From assembly GCF_007744075.1 (NCBI RefSeq), contig NZ_CP036266.1, positions 2,182,501-2,246,500 of the forward strand: a stretch of 64,000 bases of DNA. Reading direction: 5' to 3'. A model generated the notes under the pieces. The model searched no databases and had not been told where the DNA came from. It saw only the letters and a list, made by a program, of their open reading frames with translations. Position numbers and translations under genes: made by a program. Of this stretch, positions 8,255 to 17,752 are shown in pieces. This stretch comes from Gimesia chilikensis. GTDB lineage: Bacteria > Planctomycetota > Planctomycetia > Planctomycetales > Planctomycetaceae. Every line of letters begins with the position of its first letter. Positions within the stretch are counted from its first letter, which is position 1.

Positions 8255-9520
8255 TCAGGCAGCGTGGTGCTGCTGCCCCTCTGCAAGGGCTTGCGCGACA
8301 ACGGCAGCGATCCGCACGTGGGACTGGCCATCGCAGTTCCAGGCAGCGCGTACTTTCGCACCGCGCTCGGCTTCTCGCTCCGGAGCTTCCTTTTTCCAGC
8401 GGGACAATGCTTCGATTGCCTCTGGCACGGAGATCGAAAACGTTCCCCAGCCAAACAGGTGTAAAGGGATTCCGTGCGTCGGGTAATCGTGGTTCGAATG
8501 CACCAGCGCGACCTGTTTACCCAACAGCGCCGCCTCCACTGATACCGTTGACTTGTGAGTGATCAGAGCATCGCAGGCAGTCAGTGCCTCTGACAATGGT
8601 GTGTTTTCATTCAGGAATGCGATCTCCGGCCCCAGTCTCTGAATCACATTCTGCGCGAGGACCGCGTCACTATTGGGATGCGGACGAACGACTACTTTCC
8701 AGTGCGGACGCCTGGGAAGCAATTGTTCCAGGCACTGGACGATCAACTCTTCGTGCTGATCCCAGTGGGGTTTCATCCCATACAGCACCAGCAGGTCACC
8801 TGGCTGCACGCCATGCCGACTCCGCCAGTCAGCGGACAGGTCTGCGCCGCCGATCAGTTCGTGGATCCAGTCAAAATTCGGGTTACCGGATACTGTGAGT
8901 GCTTCGGGTTTTAATCCCCGGTCTACGAGAATCGAAGTTGCCTGATGAAAAGGGACGCAGACCCGGTCTGCTGGAATGTCGTTATAAGGTTGCAGGCCGA
9001 ACAGGTCGAGCACACCAACCGAAGGAATGCCCCGTTCAGCGGCAACTCGGATCGAGGCCAGTTCGGCACGAGGTGAATTTGTCGTCAGCAGCACATCCGG
9101 TTGAACCAGATCAAATAGTCGTCGCACAGGTCCCAGGGGGAGGAAGGCCTGTCTCCCTTGCTCGTTAAAAGCCTGTGCCGCTCCTCCCGCTCCATGCTGA
9201 TCTTCCAGGTCAGCATAAGAGAGTCCGAGGTAAGCAATCGATTCTTCCAGGGAATTGACCTTGCTCCCCTGGTGCATCTCTCTTGCCAGTCGGGTGCCGT
9301 GTTCCTGTGCTCGGGTATCTTCCTCGTGGATCAGGTCTCGAAAGCCCAGAGGTTCAAAACCGGCTTTGCGCAACGATGCCGCGGCCGTGGTCAGGCCTGC
9401 GATCTTCACGTCGAAGCCCTGTGCTTCCAGCAGTTTGAGCACCGGGATCAGCATCAGCACATGACCGCCTCCATAGCAGACGGCCAAGATCCGTTTTCGT
9501 TGAGGAGGGGAGAGATTCAT
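8255..9520 (-). CDS. GT-B fold glycosyltransferase / UDP-sugar epimerase-like protein
   Basis: A 421-residue protein. It opens with an RILAVCYGGGHVLMLIPVL Rossmann start like UDP-GlcNAc-using GT-B enzymes. Its C-terminal half has VVVRPHPNSD, then a THKSTVSVEAALLGK donor-site segment as in UDP-GlcNAc 2-epimerases and CDP-glycerol glycerophosphotransferase-like proteins. It is most likely a transferase acting on a surface glycan; donor and acceptor are unknown. It is first of a three-gene minus-strand unit with the deacetylase and formyltransferase, divergent from asnB. The C-terminus is His-rich (GQQHHAA). Confidence 0.7.
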   Translation of the reverse strand: MNLSPPQRKRILAVCYGGGHVLMLIPVLKLLEAQGFDVKIAGLTTAAASLRKAGFEPLGFRDLIHEEDTRAQEHGTRLAREMHQGSKVNSLEESIAYLGLSYADLEDQHGAGGAAQAFNEQGRQAFLPLGPVRRLFDLVQPDVLLTTNSPRAELASIRVAAERGIPSVGVLDLFGLQPYNDIPADRVCVPFHQATSILVDRGLKPEALTVSGNPNFDWIHELIGGADLSADWRSRHGVQPGDLLVLYGMKPHWDQHEELIVQCLEQLLPRRPHWKVVVRPHPNSDAVLAQNVIQRLGPEIAFLNENTPLSEALTACDALITHKSTVSVEAALLGKQVALVHSNHDYPTHGIPLHLFGWGTFSISVPEAIEALSRWKKEAPEREAERGAKVRAAWNCDGQSHVRIAAVVAQALAEGQQHHAA

Positions 9521-9896
9521 GGTTCATTCTGTCGCGAGAAGAGATCAGTCAGGTTGGCAGACAATGGATACCGGAACAGGCCCGGATTAACTGAGAAATA
9601 GCGATTTTTGTCAAGACGAGATCAGGGATGCGTGTGTTCAAAATCAGGAATGAGACGGATTTACGGGGAGCCCAAATGGGGAGCTTATACTGTGCGGATG
9701 AATATTTTCAAGGGAAGCATTCTACCTGGTACATTTACTTCTCATGAAAAATGCCTGATATCTTCGATAATCAGTCCGATATTCGCTTATTAGTGGAAAA
9801 TTGATCTTTCGCTGAAACGCCACAATATCGAAAATACCTGACCATCATTTTTACAGGGAAGTATGTAGTCAGTAGCAGCAGACGAAAGGATTCGTA
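9521..9896. other. Divergent intergenic region of the glycan locus
   Basis: 376 bases between the GT-B gene (minus) and asnB (plus). It must hold the promoters of both arms of the glycan locus. AAGGA lies at good distance before the asnB start. A weak plus-strand pair, TTGATC at 9801 with an AT-rich hexamer near 9824, is possible but unconvincing. A short open frame at 9608-9793 has no protein-like character. No hairpin terminator or RNA gene is seen. Confidence 0.5.
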
Positions 9897-11735
9897 ATGT
9901 GTGGGATTATCGGTGGGTATGATCGTGAGCGACGCCCATTCGGAACTGCATTAGCGGAACAGGCATGTGAACGGATGCGGCACCGCGGCCCCGATGATCG
10001 GGGCTGGTTCGAAGCAGAGGGCATGCTCGTCGGCAATCAGCGCCTCTCGATCCTCGATCTCGCGGGCGGACACCAGCCCATGTTTTCCGATGATCGGCAG
10101 ATCGTCGTCGTGCAGAATGGCGAAATCTATAATTTCAAAGAGCTGGCCCAGGGACTGAACTGCAAAACCACCTGCGATACTGAAGTCATTCTGCGCCTCT
10201 ACGAACGGGACGGGGAAGCTTTCGTCAAACAGTTGAACGGCATGTTCTCGATTGCCATCCTCGATCTCCGTAAACAGAGTCTGTTGCTCTACCGGGACCG
10301 CATCGGGCAGAAACCACTCTATTTATATGACGATGGCAAGCGACTGATGTTTGCCTCGGAAATCAAATCCCTGTTTGCGATGGGCGTCAAAGCCGAGATG
10401 AACTGGGAAGGTTTCGATGCCTACCTGACCTACAATTTCGTACCGCCACCGATCACACTCTATCAGAACATTACCCATCTCATGCCCGGGCAGATGCTCA
10501 AGATCAGCCCGCAGGGAACCGAACAGACTTGCTGGTGGAACCTGGCTGACAGCCCCGTTGAGTGTCGTACGGAAGAATCCTGGTGCGAAGAAATTATTGA
10601 AACCTTACGGTCGGCGGTTCAGATCCGCCTGCGGGCCGATGTACCTCTCGGGGCATTTCTATCAGGCGGTATCGACAGTTCTTCAGTCGTTTCGTTAATG
10701 AGTCGCGAACTGCCTCACCCCGTGCAGACCTTCTGTATCGGCTTTGACGATCCCCGTTTTGATGAATCCATTTATGCCCGGGAAGTGGCAGAACTCTGCG
10801 GAACCAGTCATACCTGTGAAGTGTTGAATCCCAACCTGACCGCCAGTTGGCCGTTGACCGTTTATCATAATGACCAGCCGCACGGAGATGTCTCCTTCAT
10901 GCCGACACACCGCGTCAGTTCACTGGCCCGCAGATCGGTCAAAGTGGTGCTGACCGGAGATGGCAGTGATGAACTGTTTGCTGGTTACGACGTGCATCGC
11001 AATTTCTTCGCCGGACAGGACCTCACACTCCCCCGCGAACAGATTGAAAACGCGTATATCAGTGCGATCAGCCTGTTTCGTCCTTCGGAAAAACGGTCCC
11101 TGTATACCAGCGAAACAAGTCAGAAGCTTGCCTCCGCCGATGCGTCACAGTATGCCCGTACGCATCTGGCCGAGTTCCGTCATCTGGATCCCATCAGTCA
11201 GGCCCTGGCCCTCGATACCAAACTGCTGCTGCCCGGAAACAACCTGGTCAAACCCGACAAAATGGCGATGGCAGTCTCGCTCGAACCGCGGGCACCGTAC
11301 CTCGATTATCGGATGGTTAACCTCGCCTTCCGGATTCCCGGTGCCTTGAAGCTCCGCAACGGAATGACCAAATCAATCCTGAAAAAAGCCTGCGAGAAAA
11401 TACTGCCCCAGAGCATTATTTACCGTAAAAAACAGATGTTTACAGTTCCCATCGGCGAATGGTTCAAACGGGAACTGGCCCCCTTTGTGAATGAAGTTCT
11501 GCTCTCGCCACGTTCGCTGGAGCGGGGCATCTTTCAGCCGGATCGCGTCGGCGAAATGATCCGTGATCACCAGTCGGGGCGGATGAATCATACGCGCACG
11601 CTGCGGGCGCTGCTCGCGTTCGAAATCTGGCAGCGCACCTTTATTGATACCATGTTCGATCATGCACCGACGTATGCAGAACTGGGTATCCAGAGTTCGG
11701 TCGAGCTGGAGGCGGTACCTAAACAGGCCGCTTGA
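9897..11735 (+). CDS. asnB: Asparagine synthase (glutamine-hydrolysing)
   Basis: A 612-residue two-domain enzyme. The N-terminal glutaminase starts MCGIIGG, so Cys2 is the nucleophile once Met is removed; NGEIYN at 74-79 and further family blocks follow. The synthetase domain has the PP-loop LSGGIDSS (S256-S262) for AMP activation and a later LTGDGSDELFAGY block. The family makes asparagine from aspartate, but copies inside polysaccharide loci often amidate sugar carboxylates or other acceptors. As first gene of the plus-strand glycan arm, with uronic-acid and nonulosonate genes downstream, a sugar-amide role is possible. The start is fixed by Cys2 and AAGGA upstream. Confidence 0.9.
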   Translation: MCGIIGGYDRERRPFGTALAEQACERMRHRGPDDRGWFEAEGMLVGNQRLSILDLAGGHQPMFSDDRQIVVVQNGEIYNFKELAQGLNCKTTCDTEVILRLYERDGEAFVKQLNGMFSIAILDLRKQSLLLYRDRIGQKPLYLYDDGKRLMFASEIKSLFAMGVKAEMNWEGFDAYLTYNFVPPPITLYQNITHLMPGQMLKISPQGTEQTCWWNLADSPVECRTEESWCEEIIETLRSAVQIRLRADVPLGAFLSGGIDSSSVVSLMSRELPHPVQTFCIGFDDPRFDESIYAREVAELCGTSHTCEVLNPNLTASWPLTVYHNDQPHGDVSFMPTHRVSSLARRSVKVVLTGDGSDELFAGYDVHRNFFAGQDLTLPREQIENAYISAISLFRPSEKRSLYTSETSQKLASADASQYARTHLAEFRHLDPISQALALDTKLLLPGNNLVKPDKMAMAVSLEPRAPYLDYRMVNLAFRIPGALKLRNGMTKSILKKACEKILPQSIIYRKKQMFTVPIGEWFKRELAPFVNEVLLSPRSLERGIFQPDRVGEMIRDHQSGRMNHTRTLRALLAFEIWQRTFIDTMFDHAPTYAELGIQSSVELEAVPKQAA

Positions 11736-11777
11736 TTCTCGTATTCAAACACCATTATTTCGGAACAGGTCAGACTC

Positions 11778-12467
11778 ATGGATGAGCAACGCCTATCACA
11801 ATCAACGAGTCACTCTGCTGCCCGCCAGTCAGGAGGTCCTCACTTTGATCCCCGAAACATGCCGGCAGAACCGGCCGTGGTTTCTCACGAGGTTCGCACG
11901 GGTTATTTCTGGAAACGCCCCGCAGATATCATGCTGAGTGGGCTGGCCCTGGTGGCATTGGCCCCGCTGTTTCTGGTGATCTCTTTGCTGATCAAACTCA
12001 CTTCTCCCGGTCCGGTCTTTTTCCGTCAGCAGCGACTGGGGCTTAACGAACGACCATTCTCGATTTTCAAGTTTCGCTCGATGCGTGCCGGCTCCGATAA
12101 GACGGGAGCCCAGTTCACCTCTGCCAACGATGCCCGTGTGACGGGGATCGGTAGGCTGATTCGCAAGACCAGCCTCGACGAACTGCCTCAATTAATCAAT
12201 ATCTTTCGCGGGGAGATGAGCCTCATCGGCCCGCGTCCTTATATCGGATTTGAACTGGAAAACGCCACACCTGATGAACGCCGCAAACGGGCCAGTGTCC
12301 GTCCCGGAGTCTCAGGGCTGGCGCAGGTCTCCGGTCGCAGCAGCCTGTCTCAACAGGCGGTCATCGATTATGACCTGCAATACGTGGAGCAATGCAGTCT
12401 CAAGTTTGATATTCAGATCCTGATACAGACGATTCGCAAAGTGATTCGCTGTGAAGGAACTAACTGA
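11778..12467 (+). CDS. Initiating sugar-phosphate transferase (PF02397 type)
   Basis: A 229-residue membrane enzyme that links the first sugar phosphate to undecaprenyl phosphate at the inner membrane. It has the short PglC-like architecture: a membrane segment at about 50-72, then PGPVFFRQQRLG, FKFRSM, the acidic TSLDELPQL motif, and LIGPRP. The final DLQYVEQCSLKFDI block is family-typical. The first 40 residues are polar and unconserved; ATG 11859 is an alternative start. Following asnB by 42 bases and preceding an O-antigen ligase-type gene, it probably starts repeat-unit assembly. Confidence 0.92.
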   Translation: MDEQRLSQSTSHSAARQSGGPHFDPRNMPAEPAVVSHEVRTGYFWKRPADIMLSGLALVALAPLFLVISLLIKLTSPGPVFFRQQRLGLNERPFSIFKFRSMRAGSDKTGAQFTSANDARVTGIGRLIRKTSLDELPQLINIFRGEMSLIGPRPYIGFELENATPDERRKRASVRPGVSGLAQVSGRSSLSQQAVIDYDLQYVEQCSLKFDIQILIQTIRKVIRCEGTN

Positions 12468-12672
12468 GACTCGTAAAACGTTGATTACTGAGAAGAGCAG
12501 GATGCCGAGAGGAAGTTGTCTGCTGTTCAGGCGTGAAAAATTGGTATCGCACGGAATTTATATTCCTGCTATTGATAAATCTGAACTGCTGCAGACTATT
12601 GCCTCTCTGGACTTCTGGTGTGATTGTTCCTGATACGAAATTAATAGAAGCAGTCTGACGGAATCTGAATTT

Positions 12673-13995
12673 ATGCATATTTTTGAGGGTCTTCCAAGCC
12701 AGTTGGACTCCAGTCCTGTGATGCAGCTGAAACGCTCTACGTTCCAGGAGCTCTCATTTCGCACCGGGCTCTGGTTCGCGCTGGGCGTCGGCTTTGCGAT
12801 TCCGATCTCCACCAGTCTGACCTCAGCGTTCAGCGTGGGAGTTTTAATCTGCTGGTTTCTTTCGGGACAGTATCGGGTAACCTTCGAACTGCTCCGAACA
12901 TACCGGGTCGCCACGGTTTCACTGATCCTGTTCTGCACCCTGGCAGTGGGTTTGCTCTACACGCCCCAGACCCTCTCACTGGCTACCAGGAACCTGTTTA
13001 AATACCGTCAGTTTCTGATGATTCCCATTTACCTCTCCTTCTTTCTCGACAGTCGAGTCCGCCTGCGCGGCATTCGCATGTTTGAGTTGGCCCTGCTGCT
13101 GACACTGGCCGTCTCCATGTTCTGCTGGATGTTCGGCATCGAATGGGATGTCCCTTCGCACGATCATGCGATCTTTAAAAACCGGATCACCCAGAACATT
13201 TTAATGTCCTTTCTGGTCTACCTTTCTGCCTGGCGATTTCTGGAGAAACCCCGCAAAAACTGGTTCTGGGGCGCTGTCCTGCTGATCGCGACCGTAAATG
13301 TTCTGTTAATCGTACCGGGCCGTTCGGGCTATCTGGCGGTCGGCGTGCTGATTGGCGTATTGATGTATCAGAAGCTGGGATACAAGGGGATTCTTCCCGC
13401 GGGCGCCTGCGTGCTGGTCATTGGCATGATCTGTTATCAGTCTTCGGACCGCTTTCAGAGACGCATCGATCTGGTGATTTCCGAGATCAGAAATTACCAC
13501 CAGACACAGGATCATGCCAGTGGCGTTAACCTGCGGATAGAGTTCCTGTTAAATGGCCTCGAACTCGCGCAGTCCAGCCCGATCTTTGGTTCCGGGACGG
13601 GGAGTTTCGCCATGCGTTACCACCAGCTGATGGAGCAGAAGGGGCAGATGGTGACAGCGAACCCGCACAATGAGTATGTGATGCTGCTGGTCCAGAACGG
13701 GGCGATAGGAGTCGGTTTGTTTCTGCTGTTGTTCTGGTTTTGTTGGCGGTCTACCCGAGGCCTCTCCGGTCTGGAGCCAGCGTTCGCACAAGCGGTAGTG
13801 GGAGTGTACATGATCGTTTGTCTGGTAAATTCGCTGATGCTGGATACCACCGAGGGAGGGCTGTTCGGTTATCTGATGGGCCTGACCTGTGCAGCCGGGG
13901 TCTCCACGAGAGGAGCCAGCCTGGGAACGTCACCCGTTGAAACAGATGCCGACGCTCCGGACAGTCAGGCTGAAACCCTGCAAAATGCGGCCTGA
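12673..13995 (+). CDS. O-antigen ligase / polymerase family membrane protein
   Basis: A 440-residue protein with about 10-11 membrane segments and a large outside loop (roughly residues 240-320). The loop contains an R-x-E segment (NLRIEFLLNG) and GSGTGSF, then ANPHNEYVMLLVQNGAIG, which is the hallmark of the Wzy_C/WaaL superfamily. Members polymerise lipid-linked repeats or ligate glycan to an acceptor on the outer face of the inner membrane. Sequence alone cannot separate the two. ATG 12721 is an alternative start. The 205-base upstream gap shows no clear signal. Confidence 0.85.
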   Translation: MHIFEGLPSQLDSSPVMQLKRSTFQELSFRTGLWFALGVGFAIPISTSLTSAFSVGVLICWFLSGQYRVTFELLRTYRVATVSLILFCTLAVGLLYTPQTLSLATRNLFKYRQFLMIPIYLSFFLDSRVRLRGIRMFELALLLTLAVSMFCWMFGIEWDVPSHDHAIFKNRITQNILMSFLVYLSAWRFLEKPRKNWFWGAVLLIATVNVLLIVPGRSGYLAVGVLIGVLMYQKLGYKGILPAGACVLVIGMICYQSSDRFQRRIDLVISEIRNYHQTQDHASGVNLRIEFLLNGLELAQSSPIFGSGTGSFAMRYHQLMEQKGQMVTANPHNEYVMLLVQNGAIGVGLFLLLFWFCWRSTRGLSGLEPAFAQAVVGVYMIVCLVNSLMLDTTEGGLFGYLMGLTCAAGVSTRGASLGTSPVETDADAPDSQAETLQNAA

Positions 13996-14188
13996 TCCCC
14001 GGCAAAACTCCTCTGCGCGACTCACGTCTCAAGCCGGGATCGTTTCCACCTTTACACAAAAAACAGGTTGAAATATGATCCCCGCGCAATGAATTCGCAG
14101 GAATTTTCAGACTGTCAGAGCCGTGGAATGGATGCAAAACACCGCGACTGCTCTGACTTGAAGCGCTAATCAGGAAGGGGGGCCAGGG

Positions 14189-14917
14189 ATGGCCGGTGCA
14201 GTTGGCTTAATCACGGCTCGAGGAGGCTCCAAGGGAGTCCCCCACAAAAATATCAAGGAACTGGCAGGCAAGCCATTGATCGCCTGGACGATCGAGGCGG
14301 CGCTGGCCAGTCAGGAGCTGGATCGGGTTGTGGTCTCTACAGATGACAAAGAGATCGCCTCTATCGCGCGGCAGTATGGAGCCGAAGTCCCGTTTCTGCG
14401 ACCGCTCAGACTGGCCCTCGATGACTCCAGCCACGCCGATGTGGTCTTACATGCGATTGACTGGCTCGAAGAGCACGACCAGTTCGTCGCAGAATATGTG
14501 GTCATGCTGCAGCCGACGTCTCCCTTTCGCATTGCAGCAGACATTGACGGGGCACTCGACTTCGCCCGGAAGAAAAACGCAAAATCCGTAATTGGAATGA
14601 TGCACGCTCCCAGTCACCCGATCTGTCTGCGGGGGATGACTGAGGACGGACTGCTGGTCGAACTGACCGAACAACGGGATGAGTCACAGCTCCGCAGGCA
14701 GTTGCTGGAAGACGTCTATGCATTTAATGGCGCCGTGTATGTTGTCCAGACGGAAGCGTTTCGTGAATCAAAAACCTTTCGGCCGGAAGGTGAGACCTAC
14801 GGTTACCTGATGCCGACCGAACGATCGTGGGAAATTGATACGGAGTGGGAATTCCTCGTCGCCAGCCTGTTGATGAAAAATCAGCTGCAGGTGGCACCCC
14901 GATCTAAAGCGGCCTGA
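14189..14917 (+). CDS. legF: CMP-nonulosonate cytidylyltransferase (LegF/NeuA family)
   Basis: A 242-residue enzyme with the signature LITARGGSKGVPHKN near the N-terminus, then AGKPLIAWTI and the QPTSPFR active-site block. It charges a nonulosonic acid with CTP to give the CMP-sugar donor. It has no C-terminal phosphatase domain. The gene is the first of seven that together match the legionaminic acid route. Neighbouring legB, legC and ptmE-type genes argue for CMP-legionaminate (or a close isomer) rather than CMP-Neu5Ac. A purine-rich AGGAAGGGG precedes ATG 14189. The leader gggccagggATGG is repeated before the ptmE-like gene. Confidence 0.87.
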   Translation: MAGAVGLITARGGSKGVPHKNIKELAGKPLIAWTIEAALASQELDRVVVSTDDKEIASIARQYGAEVPFLRPLRLALDDSSHADVVLHAIDWLEEHDQFVAEYVVMLQPTSPFRIAADIDGALDFARKKNAKSVIGMMHAPSHPICLRGMTEDGLLVELTEQRDESQLRRQLLEDVYAFNGAVYVVQTEAFRESKTFRPEGETYGYLMPTERSWEIDTEWEFLVASLLMKNQLQVAPRSKAA

Positions 14918-14961
14918 ATTCTGTTCTCCTCGCTGTTGCTTTTTTATGAATTGTGCGAGTC

Positions 14962-16113
14962 ATGCGCGAAACGATTCCGTTATCGGTACCGAGCCTCACC
15001 GGCAATGAATGGAACTACCTGAAAGACTGCCTGGACACAGGCTGGGTCTCTTCAGTCGGCTCCTATGTGGATCGTTTCGAACAGTCGGTTAGTGAATACG
15101 TTGGAACGCAGTTCGGCGTCGCTACGGTGAATGGCACGGCGGCTCTGCATCTGTCACTGTTGGCATGTGGCGTTCAACGCGGTGATGAAGTGCTGGCCCC
15201 CAGCTTCACTTTTATCGCACCCATCAATGCCATTCATTACTGTGGAGCCGAGCCGGTTTTTATTGGATCGGATCCCGCGACCTTCAATCTCGATCCCGAA
15301 AAAGTACGGCAATTCCTGACTGAAGAATGTACCCGTGAGGCAGACGTTGTTTTGAACCGTCGCACCGGTCGCAGAGTCAGTGCGATTCTACCAGTGCACA
15401 TTTTCGGTCATCCGGTCGACATGGACCCGCTGAATGCAATCGCAGCGGAGTTTCAACTGCCTGTCATTGAAGACGCCTCCGAAAGCCTGGGATCGGACTA
15501 TCGCGAACGCAAAACGGGCGGACTTGCGAAGGTCGGCTGTTTTTCTTTTAACGGCAACAAAATTATTACCTGTGGCGGCGGAGGGATGGTCACTACCAGT
15601 GATGAAGCACTCGCCAGTCACATTCGGCACTTGAGTACCCAGGCCAACCGCAGGCCCTTTGAATACGAACACGATGAGGTCGGTTTTAATTATCGACTCA
15701 CCAATATTCAGGCGGCGCTCGGAGTTGCCCAGCTGGAGCAGCTCGATGGCTTTCTGGAAGTCAAACGTCGTAATGCCTGTCTCTACCGTGAACTGCTGGC
15801 AGAAATTCCCCAGGTGGAACTGGCATGGGAAGAGCCCTGGGCGCGAAGCAACTTCTGGCTCTGTGCGCTGCTCGTGCCTCCTGCGGATCGAGGGCCGCTG
15901 ATGGAGTATTTGCTCGAACGCCAGGTGCAGGTCCGGCCTGCCTGGAAGCTGATGCATACCCTGTCCATGTATCAGCATTGTCAGACATACCAGCTGGAAG
16001 AGACCGAAGCGGCCTATGCCCGCTGCATCTCGATTCCTTCCAGCGTGCAGCTCAGTGAAGCCGACATCCGGTATGTCGTGGAATGCATCAAAGCTTATTT
16101 CGAGTCGTCATGA
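14962..16113 (+). CDS. legC: LegC-type PLP aminotransferase (DegT/DnrJ/EryC1 family)
   Basis: A 383-residue PLP enzyme that aminates a 4-keto sugar nucleotide in the cytoplasm. The Schiff-base lysine is K200 in SFNGNK; the cofactor Asp171 lies in IEDASESLG. The N-terminus (PLSVPSLTGNEWNYLKDCLD, GWVSSVGSYV) fits the LegC subgroup. In the legionaminate route it acts on the LegB product. ATG 14962 was preferred; GTG 14953 is in frame just before. Its stop overlaps the next start by 4 bases (16110-16113). Confidence 0.88.
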   Translation: MRETIPLSVPSLTGNEWNYLKDCLDTGWVSSVGSYVDRFEQSVSEYVGTQFGVATVNGTAALHLSLLACGVQRGDEVLAPSFTFIAPINAIHYCGAEPVFIGSDPATFNLDPEKVRQFLTEECTREADVVLNRRTGRRVSAILPVHIFGHPVDMDPLNAIAAEFQLPVIEDASESLGSDYRERKTGGLAKVGCFSFNGNKIITCGGGGMVTTSDEALASHIRHLSTQANRRPFEYEHDEVGFNYRLTNIQAALGVAQLEQLDGFLEVKRRNACLYRELLAEIPQVELAWEEPWARSNFWLCALLVPPADRGPLMEYLLERQVQVRPAWKLMHTLSMYQHCQTYQLEETEAAYARCISIPSSVQLSEADIRYVVECIKAYFESS

Positions 16114-16748
16114 ACCAGAACCGCACACCACTCATTCTGCTCGGAGGCGGAGGACATGCCAGGGTCCTCATCGATCTCCTTCTGGAATGGGACAGCTATA
16201 TGCCGGCAGGTATTCTGGATCCGGAACTCGCAGTGGGAAGTCAGATCAAAGGAGTCCCGGTGCTGGGAACCGACGAGGAACTTCGTACTCAGCAAGAGCA
16301 GGGGATCCAGCATGCCGTCGTGGCGGTCGGCAGCACACGCACGACCGCCTTACGACGCACTCTGTACGGTCAGCTCCGCGAACTCGGATTCGAACAACCC
16401 TCGCTGGTTCATCCCAGTGCGATTCTCTCATCGTCCGTGATCTTAGGCGAGGGAGCGCAGGTGATGGCCGGTGCGATAATTCAGACAGAGACCCGGATTG
16501 GAGCCGGGGCCGTGGTCAATACGGGAGCCCGCATCGATCACGATTGTGAAATCAAACAACATGCGTTTCTCGCGCCGGGAGTCATCCTCAGTGGTGGCGT
16601 CACCGTCGGCGAGAATGCATTCCTGGGAGCCGGTGCCGTGGTAATTCAGGGCACGCACATCGGTAACAATGCGGTCATCGCCGCAGGAGCCGTCGTGGTC
16701 CGGGATGTTGAGGATGGAGCCTTAGTAAAAGGAGTACCCGCGAAATGA
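16110..16748 (+). CDS. NeuD/PglD-family sugar acetyltransferase (LegH role)
   Basis: A 212-residue protein. The N-terminal PglD-like Rossmann part has LLGGGGHARVLIDLL, and the C-terminus is a left-handed beta-helix of hexapeptide repeats (VILGEGAQVMAGAIIQ, AVVNTGARIDHDCEI with the His/Asp catalytic region). It should transfer acetyl from acetyl-CoA to the 4-amine made by LegC. An O-acetyltransferase role like that of NeuD is the alternative. The start is set by the ATGA overlap with legC. Its own stop overlaps the legI start by 4 bases (16745-16748). Confidence 0.85.
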   Translation: MNQNRTPLILLGGGGHARVLIDLLLEWDSYMPAGILDPELAVGSQIKGVPVLGTDEELRTQQEQGIQHAVVAVGSTRTTALRRTLYGQLRELGFEQPSLVHPSAILSSSVILGEGAQVMAGAIIQTETRIGAGAVVNTGARIDHDCEIKQHAFLAPGVILSGGVTVGENAFLGAGAVVIQGTHIGNNAVIAAGAVVVRDVEDGALVKGVPAK

Positions 16749-17752
16749 GCGTATTCATCATCGCCGAAGCAGGCGTAAACCATAATGGCAGTGTCGAAAC
16801 CGCGAAGAAAATGATCGATGCCGCCGTGCAGGCTGGCGCCGATGCAATCAAATTTCAGACCTTCAAAACGGAAAAGCTGGTCTGCAAATCAACGCCCCAG
16901 GCTGAATACCAGATGAAAAACAGCCTGAATGGGGAATCGGAGACCCAGTTTACCCTGCTCAAAAAACTGGAGATTAACCAGGAGACGCACCGCGAACTGT
17001 TCGATTACTGCGAGCAGTCCGGCATCGTTTTCATTTCGACCCCCTTCGATCTGGACAGCATCGATCTGCTGAAATCGCTGGGACTGCAGTTGATCAAGGT
17101 CCCTTCAGGCGAGATCACGAATTACCCCTACCTGAAAAAAGTCGCCCAGACATTTAACCAGGTGGTCCTCTCGACCGGCATGGCCGATCTGGGAGAGATT
17201 GAAGATGCACTCAATATTCTGATCAACAACGGCGTCTCCCGCGAAAACATTACCGTGCTGCACTGCAATACCGAGTATCCGACGCCCATTCAGGATGTTA
17301 ACCTGCGGGCAATGCTCACCATCCGCGATGCCTTTGGTGTGAAAGTCGGTTATTCGGATCATACACTGGGCATTGAAGTCTCGATTGCCGCAACGGCCCT
17401 CGGTGCCACCGTGATTGAGAAACACTTCACACTCGATAAAAACATGGAAGGCCCGGATCATGCCGCGTCTTTGGAACCAGACGAACTGCTGATGCTCGTA
17501 CGCGGGATCCGGAACACCGAAAAATCGCTGGGCAGTCCGCTCAAACGACCTTCTGCCTCTGAGTCCAAGAACAAACCAGTGGTCCGCAAAAGCATCGTCG
17601 CTGCCGGGGATATCAAGCAGGGAGACGTGTTCACAGAAGAGAACCTCTGCGTGAAACGACCGGGAACCGGAATCAGTCCGATGCAGTGGGATCAGGTCAT
17701 CAACCAGGTGGCCCGGCGAGATTATGTCGAAGACGAAATCATTGAGTTATGA
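16745..17752 (+). CDS. legI: N-acetylneuraminate/legionaminate synthase
   Basis: A 335-residue synthase that condenses phosphoenolpyruvate with a 6-deoxy-mannosamine-type sugar to give the nine-carbon nonulosonic acid. The N-terminal TIM barrel has AEAGVNHNG, GADAIKFQTF, IKVPSGEITN, STGMAD, YSDHTLG and EKHFTLDKNMEGPDHAASL. The C-terminal 60 residues form an antifreeze-like SAF domain (RKSIVAAGDIKQGD). All conserved NeuB/LegI/PseI blocks are present. It is translationally coupled on both sides. LegI rather than NeuB is inferred from the neighbouring legB and legC genes. Confidence 0.92.
   Translation: MSVFIIAEAGVNHNGSVETAKKMIDAAVQAGADAIKFQTFKTEKLVCKSTPQAEYQMKNSLNGESETQFTLLKKLEINQETHRELFDYCEQSGIVFISTPFDLDSIDLLKSLGLQLIKVPSGEITNYPYLKKVAQTFNQVVLSTGMADLGEIEDALNILINNGVSRENITVLHCNTEYPTPIQDVNLRAMLTIRDAFGVKVGYSDHTLGIEVSIAATALGATVIEKHFTLDKNMEGPDHAASLEPDELLMLVRGIRNTEKSLGSPLKRPSASESKNKPVVRKSIVAAGDIKQGDVFTEENLCVKRPGTGISPMQWDQVINQVARRDYVEDEIIEL

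Noticed and set aside
8491..8500. GGTTCGAATG resembling a tRNA T-loop
   Set aside because: It lies inside the GT-B coding sequence and no cloverleaf can be built around it.
9608..9793. 61-codon frame in the glycan divergent region
   Set aside because: No ribosome site and no protein-like pattern; it spans the probable promoter region.
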